Shown: positions 41,073 through 51,100 of the stretch, piece after piece
Layout of the letters: the number at the start of each line of letters is the position of its first letter
Position numbering within the stretch: position 1 is the stretch's first letter
DNA from: Closterium sp. Naga37s-1
Taxonomy: Eukaryota > Streptophyta > Zygnematophyceae > Desmidiales > Closteriaceae
Assembly: GCA_947471745.1 (NCBI GenBank)
Contig: CANJKZ010000723.1
Span: 8,314,501-8,378,500, forward strand
DNA length: 64,000 bases
Direction of reading: 5' to 3'
Made by a program: the position numbers and the translations under genes
The notes under the pieces: model-generated
The model's input: only the letters and a program-made list of their open reading frames with translations
What the model was told of the DNA's origin: nothing
Databases searched by the model: none

Positions 41073-43212
41073 CCCGTACAATGCGGATGCTAGGGGTGAC
41101 AAATGGTATTCGAATGGGTCAACAAGCACGCATTCATCACATGCACCGCCATTTCACGCACGAAGGCTGGAAATCATATCCATAGGAACCTCATTTCGCA
41201 TTCCCGCTCCGTTGTCATTCCGCAAACATGCAGCGGCAATACGCCATGAGGTGTTCGACGACGACGATCCGTACGAATTCGCCGTCACAGACAAGACCGT
41301 CACGCAAATGCGCGGGCGGCTTCGCGCAACCCTCGCATGGTGGGGCTCGTGGTGCCCAAGTAGCCTCATCCTCTCGGTCATCGCCAACGGCTACTGGCTA
41401 CCATGGAGCCACAACCCCCCACAACCGTTTCACGAGCGCAACCATCTCGGCGCGCACACACACGCGTCATTCACACGCACTGCCATTCGCGAACTGACAG
41501 ATACCGGAGCGGCGGTAGCTACCCCAGCAGTGGAACTAACATGCATCAGCCCACTCAACGTGGTTGAGCAACGTGACAAATGCAGGCTTATTCTCGACCT
41601 CCGGAAAGTGAACGCGCAACTAATCATCCCCAAATTCAAATACGAAGGGCTAAGCCGCGTTGCCGACCTGGCACGCACAGGCGACTGGATGTTCTCCATC
41701 GACCTCAAATCCGGATACCATCACATCGACATACACCACTCATGCTGGACATTCCTCGGCTTCGAATTTGAGGGGAGCACGTACTCTTTCCGCTCATTGC
41801 CCTTCGGCCTCGCGACAGCACCATTTGTCTTCACACAACTCATCAAACAACTAGCCAGGCGCTGGCGCGAACAAGGCATCCGAGTTGTACCCTATGTGGA
41901 CGACATCCTGTTTTTATGCAAGTCCAAGGCACATGCACAAGCAACGTGCCAGATGATAATCTCGGACCTCAAGATGGCGGGCCTGGTAATCAACGCGAAA
42001 AAGTCGCAGCTGTCACCGTCACAACACCTGCGATTCTTGGGCGTCGAGCTGGATACCAACTCCGGACAATTCTCCATTGGCACCGATCGACGAGCATCAC
42101 TTCATGCACACATTCTCAATCTCCTGGGCGCAAGCAAAGCACGTCGGCAGGTCCCAGTCCGCCACCTGGCTAGAATCACTGGCACGCTCGCGTCAATGGC
42201 TGTCGCGCTAGGTGCCACGGCGCGCGCATTCAGCCACGCCATGTTACAAGCGATCAACGACGCGCCATCCTGGGGAAGCAGTGTGAGCATTTCCCCGTCT
42301 GTGGCCGAGGAGCTGCAATTCTGGCTTGAGGAGTTCGACAGACACAACGGCGCACCATTCCACGTCCGGAACAGTTACGACGCCGTAATCCACGTGGACG
42401 CCAGTTCCCACAGTTGGGGTGCCACTCTGCTCACCTTCCCTGGCGAACTCGAAGAAGCCAGTGCAGCCATGCCAGAACCATTGCACGCAACTTCCAGCAC
42501 CCGACGGGAAATCGAAGGTGTCCTATGGGCCCTCCGAACGTACGCGAACAAGGTCCGACGGAAACACGTGCTCGTGAGGGTGGACAACCAAGGGGTCTTC
42601 CTCATCCTTCGCAAAGGCGGTTCCCGCACCCCCGACCTGACCAATGCTTGCAAGGACATCATTCGCACCTGCATGGAGCTCGGCACTCGACTAATTGTCG
42701 AATGGATCCCGCGCGAGCTTAACTCCCATGCCGACGAGCTGTCGAAACTGATCGACCATGACGATTACTTACTGAAGCAACCATGGTTCCGAATCCTTGA
42801 TCGCCGCTGGGGACCCCACTCCATCGATCTCTTCGCGAACCATCGCAACTCGCATCTGCCACGATTCTGCTCAAAGATCCCTCACCCAGAGGCTACTGCG
42901 GTTGATGCATTCTCATGCTCATGGACAGCCGAGAATGGCTTCGCGTTCCCACCACCCCAGCTGATCCCAGCAGTCATCCACCACGCACAACGCACCCACG
43001 CATCACTCACCCTAATTGCCCCACACTGGACGGGGGCAAACTGGTGGCCACTCTTACAACCCTCCCCACCAAACTGGGCCCCGCACATCAGAGCGCACAT
43101 TCCCCTGACGCACGGCAGCCAATGTTTAGCAGTAGGAACGCACCGCACTGCATTCTCAGGCACAGGACTGCCTCATAGCACGATCATTGCACTACGAGTG
43201 GTCTTCAACTAA
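40765..43212 (+). CDS. Reverse transcriptase-RNase H polyprotein (DIRS-type)
   Basis: 815 codons are open from the ATG at 40,765. The first 160 residues are low-complexity (two poly-Lys runs, Arg/Glu repeats), so a later start is possible (next good ATG 41,308). The RT palm shows CRLILDLRKVNAQL, FSIDLKSGYHHIDI, LPFGLATAPFVF and the catalytic YVDDILFL (41,893). RNase H follows with VIHVDASSHSWGATLL, STRREIEGVLWALR, VRVDNQGVFL and NSHADELSKL. It ends with the DIRS-type extension IDLFANHRNSHLPRF. It overlaps the recombinase frame by 26 nt. Confidence 0.93.
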   Translation: MEAKKKKKKKKKGRRYVPYDPNQWPLHSSDGQPLPWVSKSENKREGVCVYARMKRGRERERGRERGHERVPSLSSSCGHVTTRKDSHPHLGWWIEKKKKKKKNPYNADARGDKWYSNGSTSTHSSHAPPFHARRLEIISIGTSFRIPAPLSFRKHAAAIRHEVFDDDDPYEFAVTDKTVTQMRGRLRATLAWWGSWCPSSLILSVIANGYWLPWSHNPPQPFHERNHLGAHTHASFTRTAIRELTDTGAAVATPAVELTCISPLNVVEQRDKCRLILDLRKVNAQLIIPKFKYEGLSRVADLARTGDWMFSIDLKSGYHHIDIHHSCWTFLGFEFEGSTYSFRSLPFGLATAPFVFTQLIKQLARRWREQGIRVVPYVDDILFLCKSKAHAQATCQMIISDLKMAGLVINAKKSQLSPSQHLRFLGVELDTNSGQFSIGTDRRASLHAHILNLLGASKARRQVPVRHLARITGTLASMAVALGATARAFSHAMLQAINDAPSWGSSVSISPSVAEELQFWLEEFDRHNGAPFHVRNSYDAVIHVDASSHSWGATLLTFPGELEEASAAMPEPLHATSSTRREIEGVLWALRTYANKVRRKHVLVRVDNQGVFLILRKGGSRTPDLTNACKDIIRTCMELGTRLIVEWIPRELNSHADELSKLIDHDDYLLKQPWFRILDRRWGPHSIDLFANHRNSHLPRFCSKIPHPEATAVDAFSCSWTAENGFAFPPPQLIPAVIHHAQRTHASLTLIAPHWTGANWWPLLQPSPPNWAPHIRAHIPLTHGSQCLAVGTHRTAFSGTGLPHSTIIALRVVFN

Positions 43213-44275
43213 CCCGCCCATACGCCTGTGCGCAGACGTGTTGCCGAAGCTACAAGTCCAGCTTCTAAAGATGCTCTCCCAGTCTCGGGCCGATTCAACA
43301 ATCCGAACATATGAGCCATACTGGGTCAAGTTTCGAGCCTTTTGTGCAAAGGTGAACCTCCCATTCCTCCCCACAGCGGACATGACCCTCGCGCTGTACC
43401 TGGTGTACGCGATCCAACACAAAGCCACCTTGTCCATGGTACAACTCACATGCTCAGCCGTGAGCTTTGCACACCGCATGACTGGGAGCATCTGCCCAAC
43501 GATCGGACCATTCACCACTCAAGTACGCGATTTCGCAAAAAGGCACTGCCCTCGCCCCATGCGAGTGAAGGAGCCTGTCTCGCTGCAACAAGTCCACGAC
43601 ATGTCTGCCAGCTACCTGCAATCCGACAACCCAGGAGAGTTCCAAAAGGGGCTAATCCCCATCCTCATGTACACCGGATTTTTAAGATACTCGGACCTCA
43701 TCGTCATCGAGTGGCAAGACATCCAGTTCGAGAACGAGGTCATGTGGATTCTAATTCCGTACTCCAAGACGGACCAAGCTGGAAGGGGCACATGGATACC
43801 CATCGCTGCAACTCATGACCCCTTTTGCCCCGTCCGCTGCACCCGACGACTCATCCAACTTGCGAGGTACAACCAGCAGTCCGCGGGGCCACTTATTCGA
43901 GTCTTTGGACGCGGTTCACCCCAAAGTGGCCAAGCAAGGCCGCCATCATACCCGACGATCCGAAACTGGTGTAAAGAAGCGTTCGGGAGAATCGGATTAG
44001 GAGAACAGCAGCTGGGCACTCACTCCTTTCGCAAAGGAGCAGCCACTGCCGCGGCAAACACCAGTGTGCCAGACAGAATCTTCAAACGACTGGGCAGATG
44101 GCGCAGCGACACAGCGAAGGAGATGTACGTCACGCCCAACGCCGAACACCTCGTCAACGCCTCCCGTCAGTTGCAAGATCTGGCATACGCCCCTTCTTCA
44201 GCGCAGCATGCCGAGGCACTCGTCCGCCATCGAAAGCCCCCGCTGCCCATGTCTCAGAGACCCCAGTTGCAATGA
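43187..44275 (+). CDS. Tyrosine recombinase of the retroelement
   Basis: The open frame begins with a TTG at 43,187, and the first ATG is at 43,271 (MLSQSRADSTIRTYEPYW, the start of a core-binding domain). Catalytic residues are in order: Arg in GFLRYSDLIV (43,685), His and Arg in HSFRKGAAT (44,021 and 44,030), Trp in GRWRSD, and nucleophile Tyr in EMYVTP (44,126). It would integrate the circular DNA intermediate by site-specific recombination, which explains the absence of an integrase. The stop (44,273-44,275) lies inside repeat B1. Translation probably depends on frameshifting or reinitiation after RT. Confidence 0.92.
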   Translation: MHYEWSSTNPPIRLCADVLPKLQVQLLKMLSQSRADSTIRTYEPYWVKFRAFCAKVNLPFLPTADMTLALYLVYAIQHKATLSMVQLTCSAVSFAHRMTGSICPTIGPFTTQVRDFAKRHCPRPMRVKEPVSLQQVHDMSASYLQSDNPGEFQKGLIPILMYTGFLRYSDLIVIEWQDIQFENEVMWILIPYSKTDQAGRGTWIPIAATHDPFCPVRCTRRLIQLARYNQQSAGPLIRVFGRGSPQSGQARPPSYPTIRNWCKEAFGRIGLGEQQLGTHSFRKGAATAAANTSVPDRIFKRLGRWRSDTAKEMYVTPNAEHLVNASRQLQDLAYAPSSAQHAEALVRHRKPPLPMSQRPQLQ

Positions 44276-44319
44276 GAACGATGCCAAATGATCAGTATAA
44301 GAAAGCAAGCTTTCTAAAT
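44263..44319 (+). repeat. Split direct repeat B1
   Basis: 57 bp, identical by eye to 44,686-44,742 and directly abutting A2. It contains the recombinase stop codon. Confidence 0.93.
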
Positions 44320-44502
44320 ATGATAATTTTTAAACACACGAAGTGTTTTTCAAAATTACGTATTTCGAAAGCGCAGCTGCCTGTAACGCAGATTTGGCAT
44401 CGTCGAAGCGCGCTAAACGCCCTTCTCCAACTACAAAACGTGGGTTGGAGCTCATTTCCCTCCACCCACGTCTCTCATTTTCCAACGGCTCATGCAACTC
44501 TC
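44320..44502 (+). repeat. Split direct repeat A2
   Basis: Identical by eye to A1 over all 183 bp. Confidence 0.95.
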
Positions 44503-44685
44503 CCACCCCCCACCCCGACACCGAGGACATCTGCGACGCCGCTGGAACAGGAGGACAGACAGTTAGTCATATGATTGGTAGTACACACGCATAATGCAGG
44601 ATAGCTAGTACAATGCTATGGTAGGTGGAATCAGGTCATGTACTAGCATCTATATTGTCTAGCTCGAGGTGCATGTTGTAATTTG

Positions 44686-44742
44686 CCAGTTGCAATGAGA
44701 ACGATGCCAAATGATCAGTATAAGAAAGCAAGCTTTCTAAAT
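44686..44742 (+). repeat. Split direct repeat B2, right end of the retroelement
   Basis: Identical by eye to B1. It is separated from A2 by 183 bp of unique sequence. The element should end at CTTTCTAAAT. Confidence 0.9.
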
Positions 44743-45163
44743 CCGGTACCGTAAGAAGGACCCCTACAAAACCCCTAGGACAACTGCAAAATACACAGAC
44801 ATGACTGCCAGTTACCAGCACCCAGCCAGCCAACCAAGCAACCACCCATTCCAACAATGCTGCACACTGTATATGCAAGCAATGATGCATCATAGCCCCA
44901 CCTCTCCCTCCACAATTGCCCAGTACTCGAGGCCTGATACACAGCAATTCACTCCAAGCCCCAGTAACATGCAGGTGGAGCAACAGCGTGAACCAGTGCA
45001 GTGCAGTGCAGTGCAGTGCAGTGCAGTGCAGTTCAGTGCAGTTCAGTGCTGTTCAGTGCAGTTCAGTTCAGTGCAGTGTAGCGCACTGATTCACAACACC
45101 AACGACTCATGATTCACAGAACCCTCCCAAAAGCCAAACCTCTCCCTTTCCCTCCTTTCCTTC
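44743..45163. other. Intergenic with GTGCA repeats
   Basis: GTGCA/GTTCA pentamer repeats at 44,996-45,075 precede the NUP133 3' end. No gene. Confidence 0.65.
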
Positions 45164-48100
45164 TCACTCAACCATCTCCTCCACCACTGCGTCGCCGCCC
45201 CCCATCACCTGCGCCTGCATTCCATACATCCCCCCCACTCCTCCCCTCTCCCCACCCCTCACATCCCTACCTACTCCTCCTCTTCCTCCTCCTCCCCCTC
45301 CTCCCCCTCCTCCCTGGTCCCTACCCAACCTCAGAGCCGACAACATAGCCTCCCCAACAGCAGAAAACCCTCTCACCGTTCTCAAAACCTCTTCAACCGT
45401 ACCAGCCTCGTCTACCCTCGCTTCGTCGCCCCACTCTGCCCCTTCCCCTGCCCAGCTCCCGTATCCTGCCGACTGCCCCAGCAGCGGCAGCACTGCCTCA
45501 AAACTTTCAACCTGCCTGGCCTTGGCATGGAGTGGGTGTGCGTCCGCAGAGGCAAAGGGGTGCCGAGGCGGGATGAATGCAGGCTGAGATGAGATGGAGA
45601 GGTTAGAAGCAGAGGCAGAGGCTGTAGTGGAGATGGGATGACCGTAGAGTAATTGCGCTGCAATGCAGAGCACAGAGCTGCGAAGAGCGGTAACAAACTG
45701 GGAGTCCGTCCATCCCTCGTCCTCGCTCCTCTGTCTCATCTCCACCCAGTCGTCCGCCTCTGCTGCTGCCAGCCATGCTCGCTTCAGCACTCGCACCGCC
45801 TCCTTCCGCTGCTCCCTCTGCCACTTCGCCGACCCGAAACTCCCACAGTCACCATCACCACCACCACCACCGCCACCGCCGCTGCCAGTACCAGCAGCAG
45901 CAGAATCCGCAGGAGCAGCATCAGAGGCAAGGCCAGTGAGAGGATCCAAAGGGGGAGGCGGGTGGAGGAAGGGCGAGGGGCCGACAAGAGCAAACACCTC
46001 AAAGGAGAGCACGAGAAGGGGGCGAGGGCCTGGGAGCAGTGCTGCTGCGAGCTCCAATGCGCCTATGGGGCCTGGGCCTGCTAGGCCCTCCGACATGGCG
46101 GCCTCCTGCAGGGCAGAGAGGGGATGCATACATGTGCATGGATGGAAGGGGACAGGGAGGCATTGTGGGGAAGGAGAGCAATGGGTACGAGGGCCTGGGA
46201 GCAGTGCTGCTGCGAGCTCCAATGCGCCTACTATGAAGCCTGGGCCTGCTATCCCCTCTGACATTGTTGATTTTGAGGCGCATAAAAAATCGCCTCAGAA
46301 AAACCTGAGGCGCCTCAAAAATCGCCTATGGGGCCTAGGCCTGCTATCCCCTCTGACATTGTTGCTTCCTGGAGGATAGAAAAGGGATGAATACATAGTG
46401 CCATGTGCCATGCGCATAGATGGAAGCGGACAGGTGTTTGTGTGAAGGGGGGAGGAAGAGTGTGAGTAAAGCTGTCCGTCCAACCAAACGCAGAGCCCTA
46501 CAGGAACCTAAAGCAGCTCATGTCTGGGCATCAACCTTCCTACTCGCTCAGTATAAAAATTGCGGGTAATGAGACGACTTTTGAGGCGCCTCAAAAGTAA
46601 AGCTGTCCGTCCTACCAAACGCAGAGCCCTACAGGAAGTCAAAAGTCAACTCTCTACAGGAAAAGCAGCTCATGTCTGGGCATCAACCTTCCTACTCGCA
46701 CACACTCACTCGCACACCCACCCACCTCCTCACTCTCTCACTCTCACCCTCTCACAATCTCCCTCGCTCGCTCGCTCTCTCCCTCTCTTGCTCTCTCACT
46801 CAGTAGCTCAAACCCACGCCCTCGCAACAACAGCCCGTCACCTGAATCTCCAGCAGCCGCAGTTCAAGGTCAGCAGAGAGTTTTTGAGAATTCACTCCCT
46901 GCAACTTCAAGGTCAGCAGAGAGTTTTTGAGAATTCACTCCCTGCAACTTCAAGGTCAGCAGAGAGCACAGTGGCTCGCTCGCGACGTTGACTTGCGAGA
47001 CTAAAAGCCCTTATTCACTCTCAGACAGACTCTCAACAGCCTATCCTCCCCCCCCCCCCCAGTGCCCTCGCAACAACAGCCCGTTACCTGAATCTTGAGC
47101 AGCCGCAGCTCAATGTCAGCAGAGAGGACAGTGGCTCGCGACGTGAGGGACGACGGGTCTGAGGAGACAGGGAGAAAAGAATCAAGGCCAGAAGAAGGCA
47201 CGGTGAAATGTCAGAATTGGTCTGGTCTGGTTTGGTCCGGTTCGGTCCGGTGGTTAGAAAAGGATGGAGAAAAAAACGAAGGGGAAGAGGAAGAGGAGAC
47301 AGAACAAGGAGGGAAGCTGAGGGGAAACCAGGGCAAGGCAAATATCCAAAAAAGCAAGCATGTGCGGTGGGTGGGATACTTACCTGAAGCACCAGCCAGG
47401 AAGGAGAGTTTCGCAAGCTGCAGAAGCTTCTTCCTCCTCCTCAGCACACTCAACCCCATAGCCGCAACCTCCCCTTCCATGCCTTCCATCCCTTCCATCC
47501 CTCAGTCACATCTTTCCCATGTGCGGTGAAATTCTTACCTGAAGCACTGGCCAGGAAGGAAAGTTTCGCAAGCTGCAGCAGCTTCTTCCTCCTCCTTAGC
47601 ACACTCAACCCCATAGCCGCAACCCCCCCTTCCATGCCTTCCATTCCCTCGTCCCCTCCCTGCTCCTTTCTCCGATTCTTCCCGGCTTTCCCGTGCTTGG
47701 CCTGCCGCTGAGCTTCTTGCTCCATCATGGATTGCGCGGCTGGGAAGGAGGAGGCGAGCGCGTGCAGGGTAGAAGCGGCCTTGGGGAAGTTACCCAAAAG
47801 AAGGTCGTGCAGCCACTGCAGGTGCTTGTGGTCCTGTGAGGGGAAGAAGAGGGGAGAGGAGGGAGGAGGGAGAGGGGAGGGCTGGGATGATTTTTGAGTC
47901 GACTCAAAAGCCACTGCAGGTGCTTGTGGTCCTGTGAGGGGAAGAAGAGGGGAGAGGAGGGAGGAGGGAGGAGGGAGAGGGGAGGGCTGGGATGATTTTT
48001 GAGTCGACTCAAAAGCCACTGCAGGTGCTTGTGGTCCTGTGAGGGGAGGGGGAAGAGTGGGAGGGGGAGGGGGGAAGAGGGGGAGCGGAGAGGGAAGAGA

Positions 48101-51100
48101 GGGGTAGAGAGGTGGGGAGGGGAGAGGTAGAAGGGAGGGACGAGCAGGCGGGGCTAAAGGACAAAGGGGCTAAAGGACAAAGGCGCTAAAGGACAAAGGC
48201 GCTAAAGGACCCGCAACTTAAAAGCAAGTCAGAAAGCAAGCCAGCAGGGCAAAACAGCGCAAAGCAAAGCAGAGCACACGGCAGAACACATTTCACCTAC
48301 TCACCTCGAGGAAGACTTTTGAGTCCACTCAAAAGGTGACTTTTGACTTTTGAGTCGACTCGAAAGGTGACTTTTGACTTTTGAGTCGACTCAAAAGGTG
48401 ACTTTTGACTTTTGAGTCAAAGGTGACTTTTGACTTTTGAGTCGACTCAAAAGGTGACTTTTGACTTTTGAGTCGACTCAAAAGGTGACTTTTGACTTTT
48501 GAGTCGACTCAAAAGGTGACTTTTGACTTTTGAGTCGACTCAAAAATCAGAGCACACGGCAGAACACATTTCACCTACTCACCTCGAGGAAGGACTCGAG
48601 CTCGGTGGGGAAGGGGCAGGGCCAAAGCGCATCATGCCGGTCAATCTCTCGCCCGCACAACCCAACAAGCAAACGAGCCGGCAAGCAAGCAGCGTGCACA
48701 GCAAAGCAAAGCAGAAGTCAAAGCATCTTCCCACACCCCTCACCTTGAGGAAGGACTCGAGCTCGGAGGGGAAGGCGGGGCCAAAGCGCATCATGCCGGT
48801 CGCTCGCCCGCGCAACCCAACAGGCAAACCAGCCGGCAACCCAACCCAGCAGGGCAAAGCAAAGCAAAGCAGAATGCAAAACATCTTCTATTCTGCCCGC
48901 CCGCTCACCTCGAGGAAGGACTCGAGCTCGGAGGGGAAGGCCGGGCCAAAGCGCATCATGCCGGCAGCGTCCCCCGCTGCTGTGAACTGTGAGAAGACAA
49001 AGAAGGTGAAGCGTCCCTCGGGACCCGATGGGATGTCCCTCTGGTGGTGGGGGAGGGTGGGGAGGGACGGGAGGGTGGGGGGAAGAGGGAAGGCAGAAGG
49101 GGTAGTGAATTTATGAGGTGTGTCAAGAGCAGGAATCGTAACAGCAGCAGCGTCCCCCGCTGCTGTGAACTGCGAGAAGACAAAGAAGGTGAAGCGTCCC
49201 TCGGGACCCGATGGGATGTCCCTCTGGTGGTGGGGGAGGGTGGGGAGGGACGGGAGGGTGGGGGGAAGAGGGAAGGCAGAAGGGGTAGTGAATTTATGAG
49301 GTGTGTCAAGAGCAGGAATCGTAACAGCAGCAGCGTCCCCCGCTGCTGTGAACTGCGAGAAGACAAAGAAGGTGAAGCGCCCCTCAGGCCCCGATGGGAT
49401 GTCCCTCCGGTGGTGGGGGAGGGAAGAGAGAAAGAGGAAGCGGGACGAAGTGTAGATTGATCCAACTAAGCAACTCGTTCAATCACTGAAACATCCCCAA
49501 CACCCCCCAGCACTCCCCAGCACCCCCAAGTACCCCCACGCACCCAGAGCAGCCCAGCCCACCATGAGTGCTTCGAGCAGCGACACGTCCTGCAGGTAGC
49601 GGCAGACGTGGAAGAGCGTGGCGTAGCTGCAGTGCAGTGCTGCAACACCCCCACACGCACGCACCCCCATGCACCCTTCCCTGGGCATCCCAGAAACCCC
49701 CAAGCACTCTTGGGCAACGTACCATGAGGGCTTCCAGCAGCGACACGTCCTGCAGGTAGCGGCAGACATGGAAGAGCGTGGCATAGCTGCAGTGCTGCCG
49801 AGCCAGGGCAAATGGAGCTGCTAGGGCGGCTCGCAGCGAGGCCGCGGGGTCCTGCGGTGGGGTGGGGTGGGGTGTGGTGGGGTGGGCGGGTGGGGTTGTT
49901 GGCAGGTGGGGAATGGGAAATGGGGGATGAAGCGAGGGCGAGGGAGAAGGATGAATGACGATTGGGGGAGTGGCGAGTGAGGCCAAGGGGGTTTGGCAGT
50001 GGGGCTAGGGAGAAGAGAAGCATGTGAGGAATGCAGTACGTAAAACGATTTCTGAGGCGCCTCAAAAATCGATTTTTGAGGCGCCTCAAGAAGGATGAAT
50101 GGCAATTGGGGGAGTGGCGAGGCGAGTGAGGCCAAGGGGGTTTGGCAGTGGGGCTAGGGAGAAGAGAAGCATGTGAGGAATGCAGCACGTAAAACCAGAA
50201 CCGGATCACGAGAGACCGTGCAACCAGAGCATAGGTAACCAGACCCCACCCAACAAGACCCCACCCAACAAGACCCCACCCAACAAGACCCCACCCAACA
50301 AGACCCCACCCAACAAGACCCCACCCAACAAGACCCCACCCAACAAGACCCCACCCAACCACACCCCACACAACCAGACCCGACAAATCCAGACCCCACA
50401 CAACCGTCCGGCACATACATCTGATGCCTCTGCTGCTGCAATCGCCCGCTGAACAAGCACAGAGAGCAAAAAGTCCCGCTTCCAGAAGAATTCCCTCTCT
50501 AGCGCCTGCCGCTCCTCCTGCTCCTGCTCGCCCTCCTGCTCGCCACAACCCTCGCCTCCAACATATGAACGCTCCCAGGAAAAAGGATGCAGCACGAGAT
50601 CTCCCACAACCACCAGACCCCACACAGCCAGACCCCCAACAGACAGACCCCACACTTACATCCGACGCCTCTGCTGCTGCAATCGCCCGCTGCACAAGCA
50701 CACTGACTTGAGGCGACTCAAAAATCACTCAGCAAAACCCACAAAACCACACCACACATACATCTGACACCTCTGCTGCTGCAATCGCCCGCTGAACAAG
50801 CACAGAGAGCAGAAAGTCCCGCTTCCAGAAGAATTCTCTCTCTAGCGCCTGCCGCTCCTGCTGCTCCTGCTCGCCCTCCTGCTCGCCCCTGCCCGCCACG
50901 TCCCTGGCTTCCAATGCAGTGGCGAAGGCTGAGAGGAGCAGCGAGGAGAGGGAGAGGGAGAGGCGGTGCAGGAGAGAGGCCTGCTCCTCGTCCCATGCTG
51001 CTGTGGCCCTGGTGTCGGGTTGGGAAGGAAGGTGGGGAGGGGGAAGGGGGAGGGGGAGGAGGAGGAGAGGGAGGGGAAGGTGGAAGGGAGGTAAAGGGGA

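Larger units (their letters stand above)
38886..44742 (+). mobile_element. Complete PAT/Ngaro-like tyrosine-recombinase retroelement
   Basis: A 5,857-bp element with split direct repeats: A1 38,886-39,068 and A2 44,320-44,502 (183 bp, identical by eye), B1 44,263-44,319 and B2 44,686-44,742 (57 bp, identical by eye). The order A1-ORFs-B1-A2-B2 is the diagnostic layout of PAT/Ngaro-type elements within the DIRS order. It codes for a gag-like protein, RT with RNase H, and a tyrosine recombinase. There is no aspartic protease, integrase or long terminal repeat. Identical repeats and open frames indicate recent insertion. It lies between the COR27/28-like and NUP133 genes, not inside either. Confidence 0.93.

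Noticed and set aside
38886-44742. Classification as an LTR retrotransposon
   Set aside because: The repeats are split (A1-B1-A2-B2), there is no integrase or protease, and a tyrosine recombinase is present.
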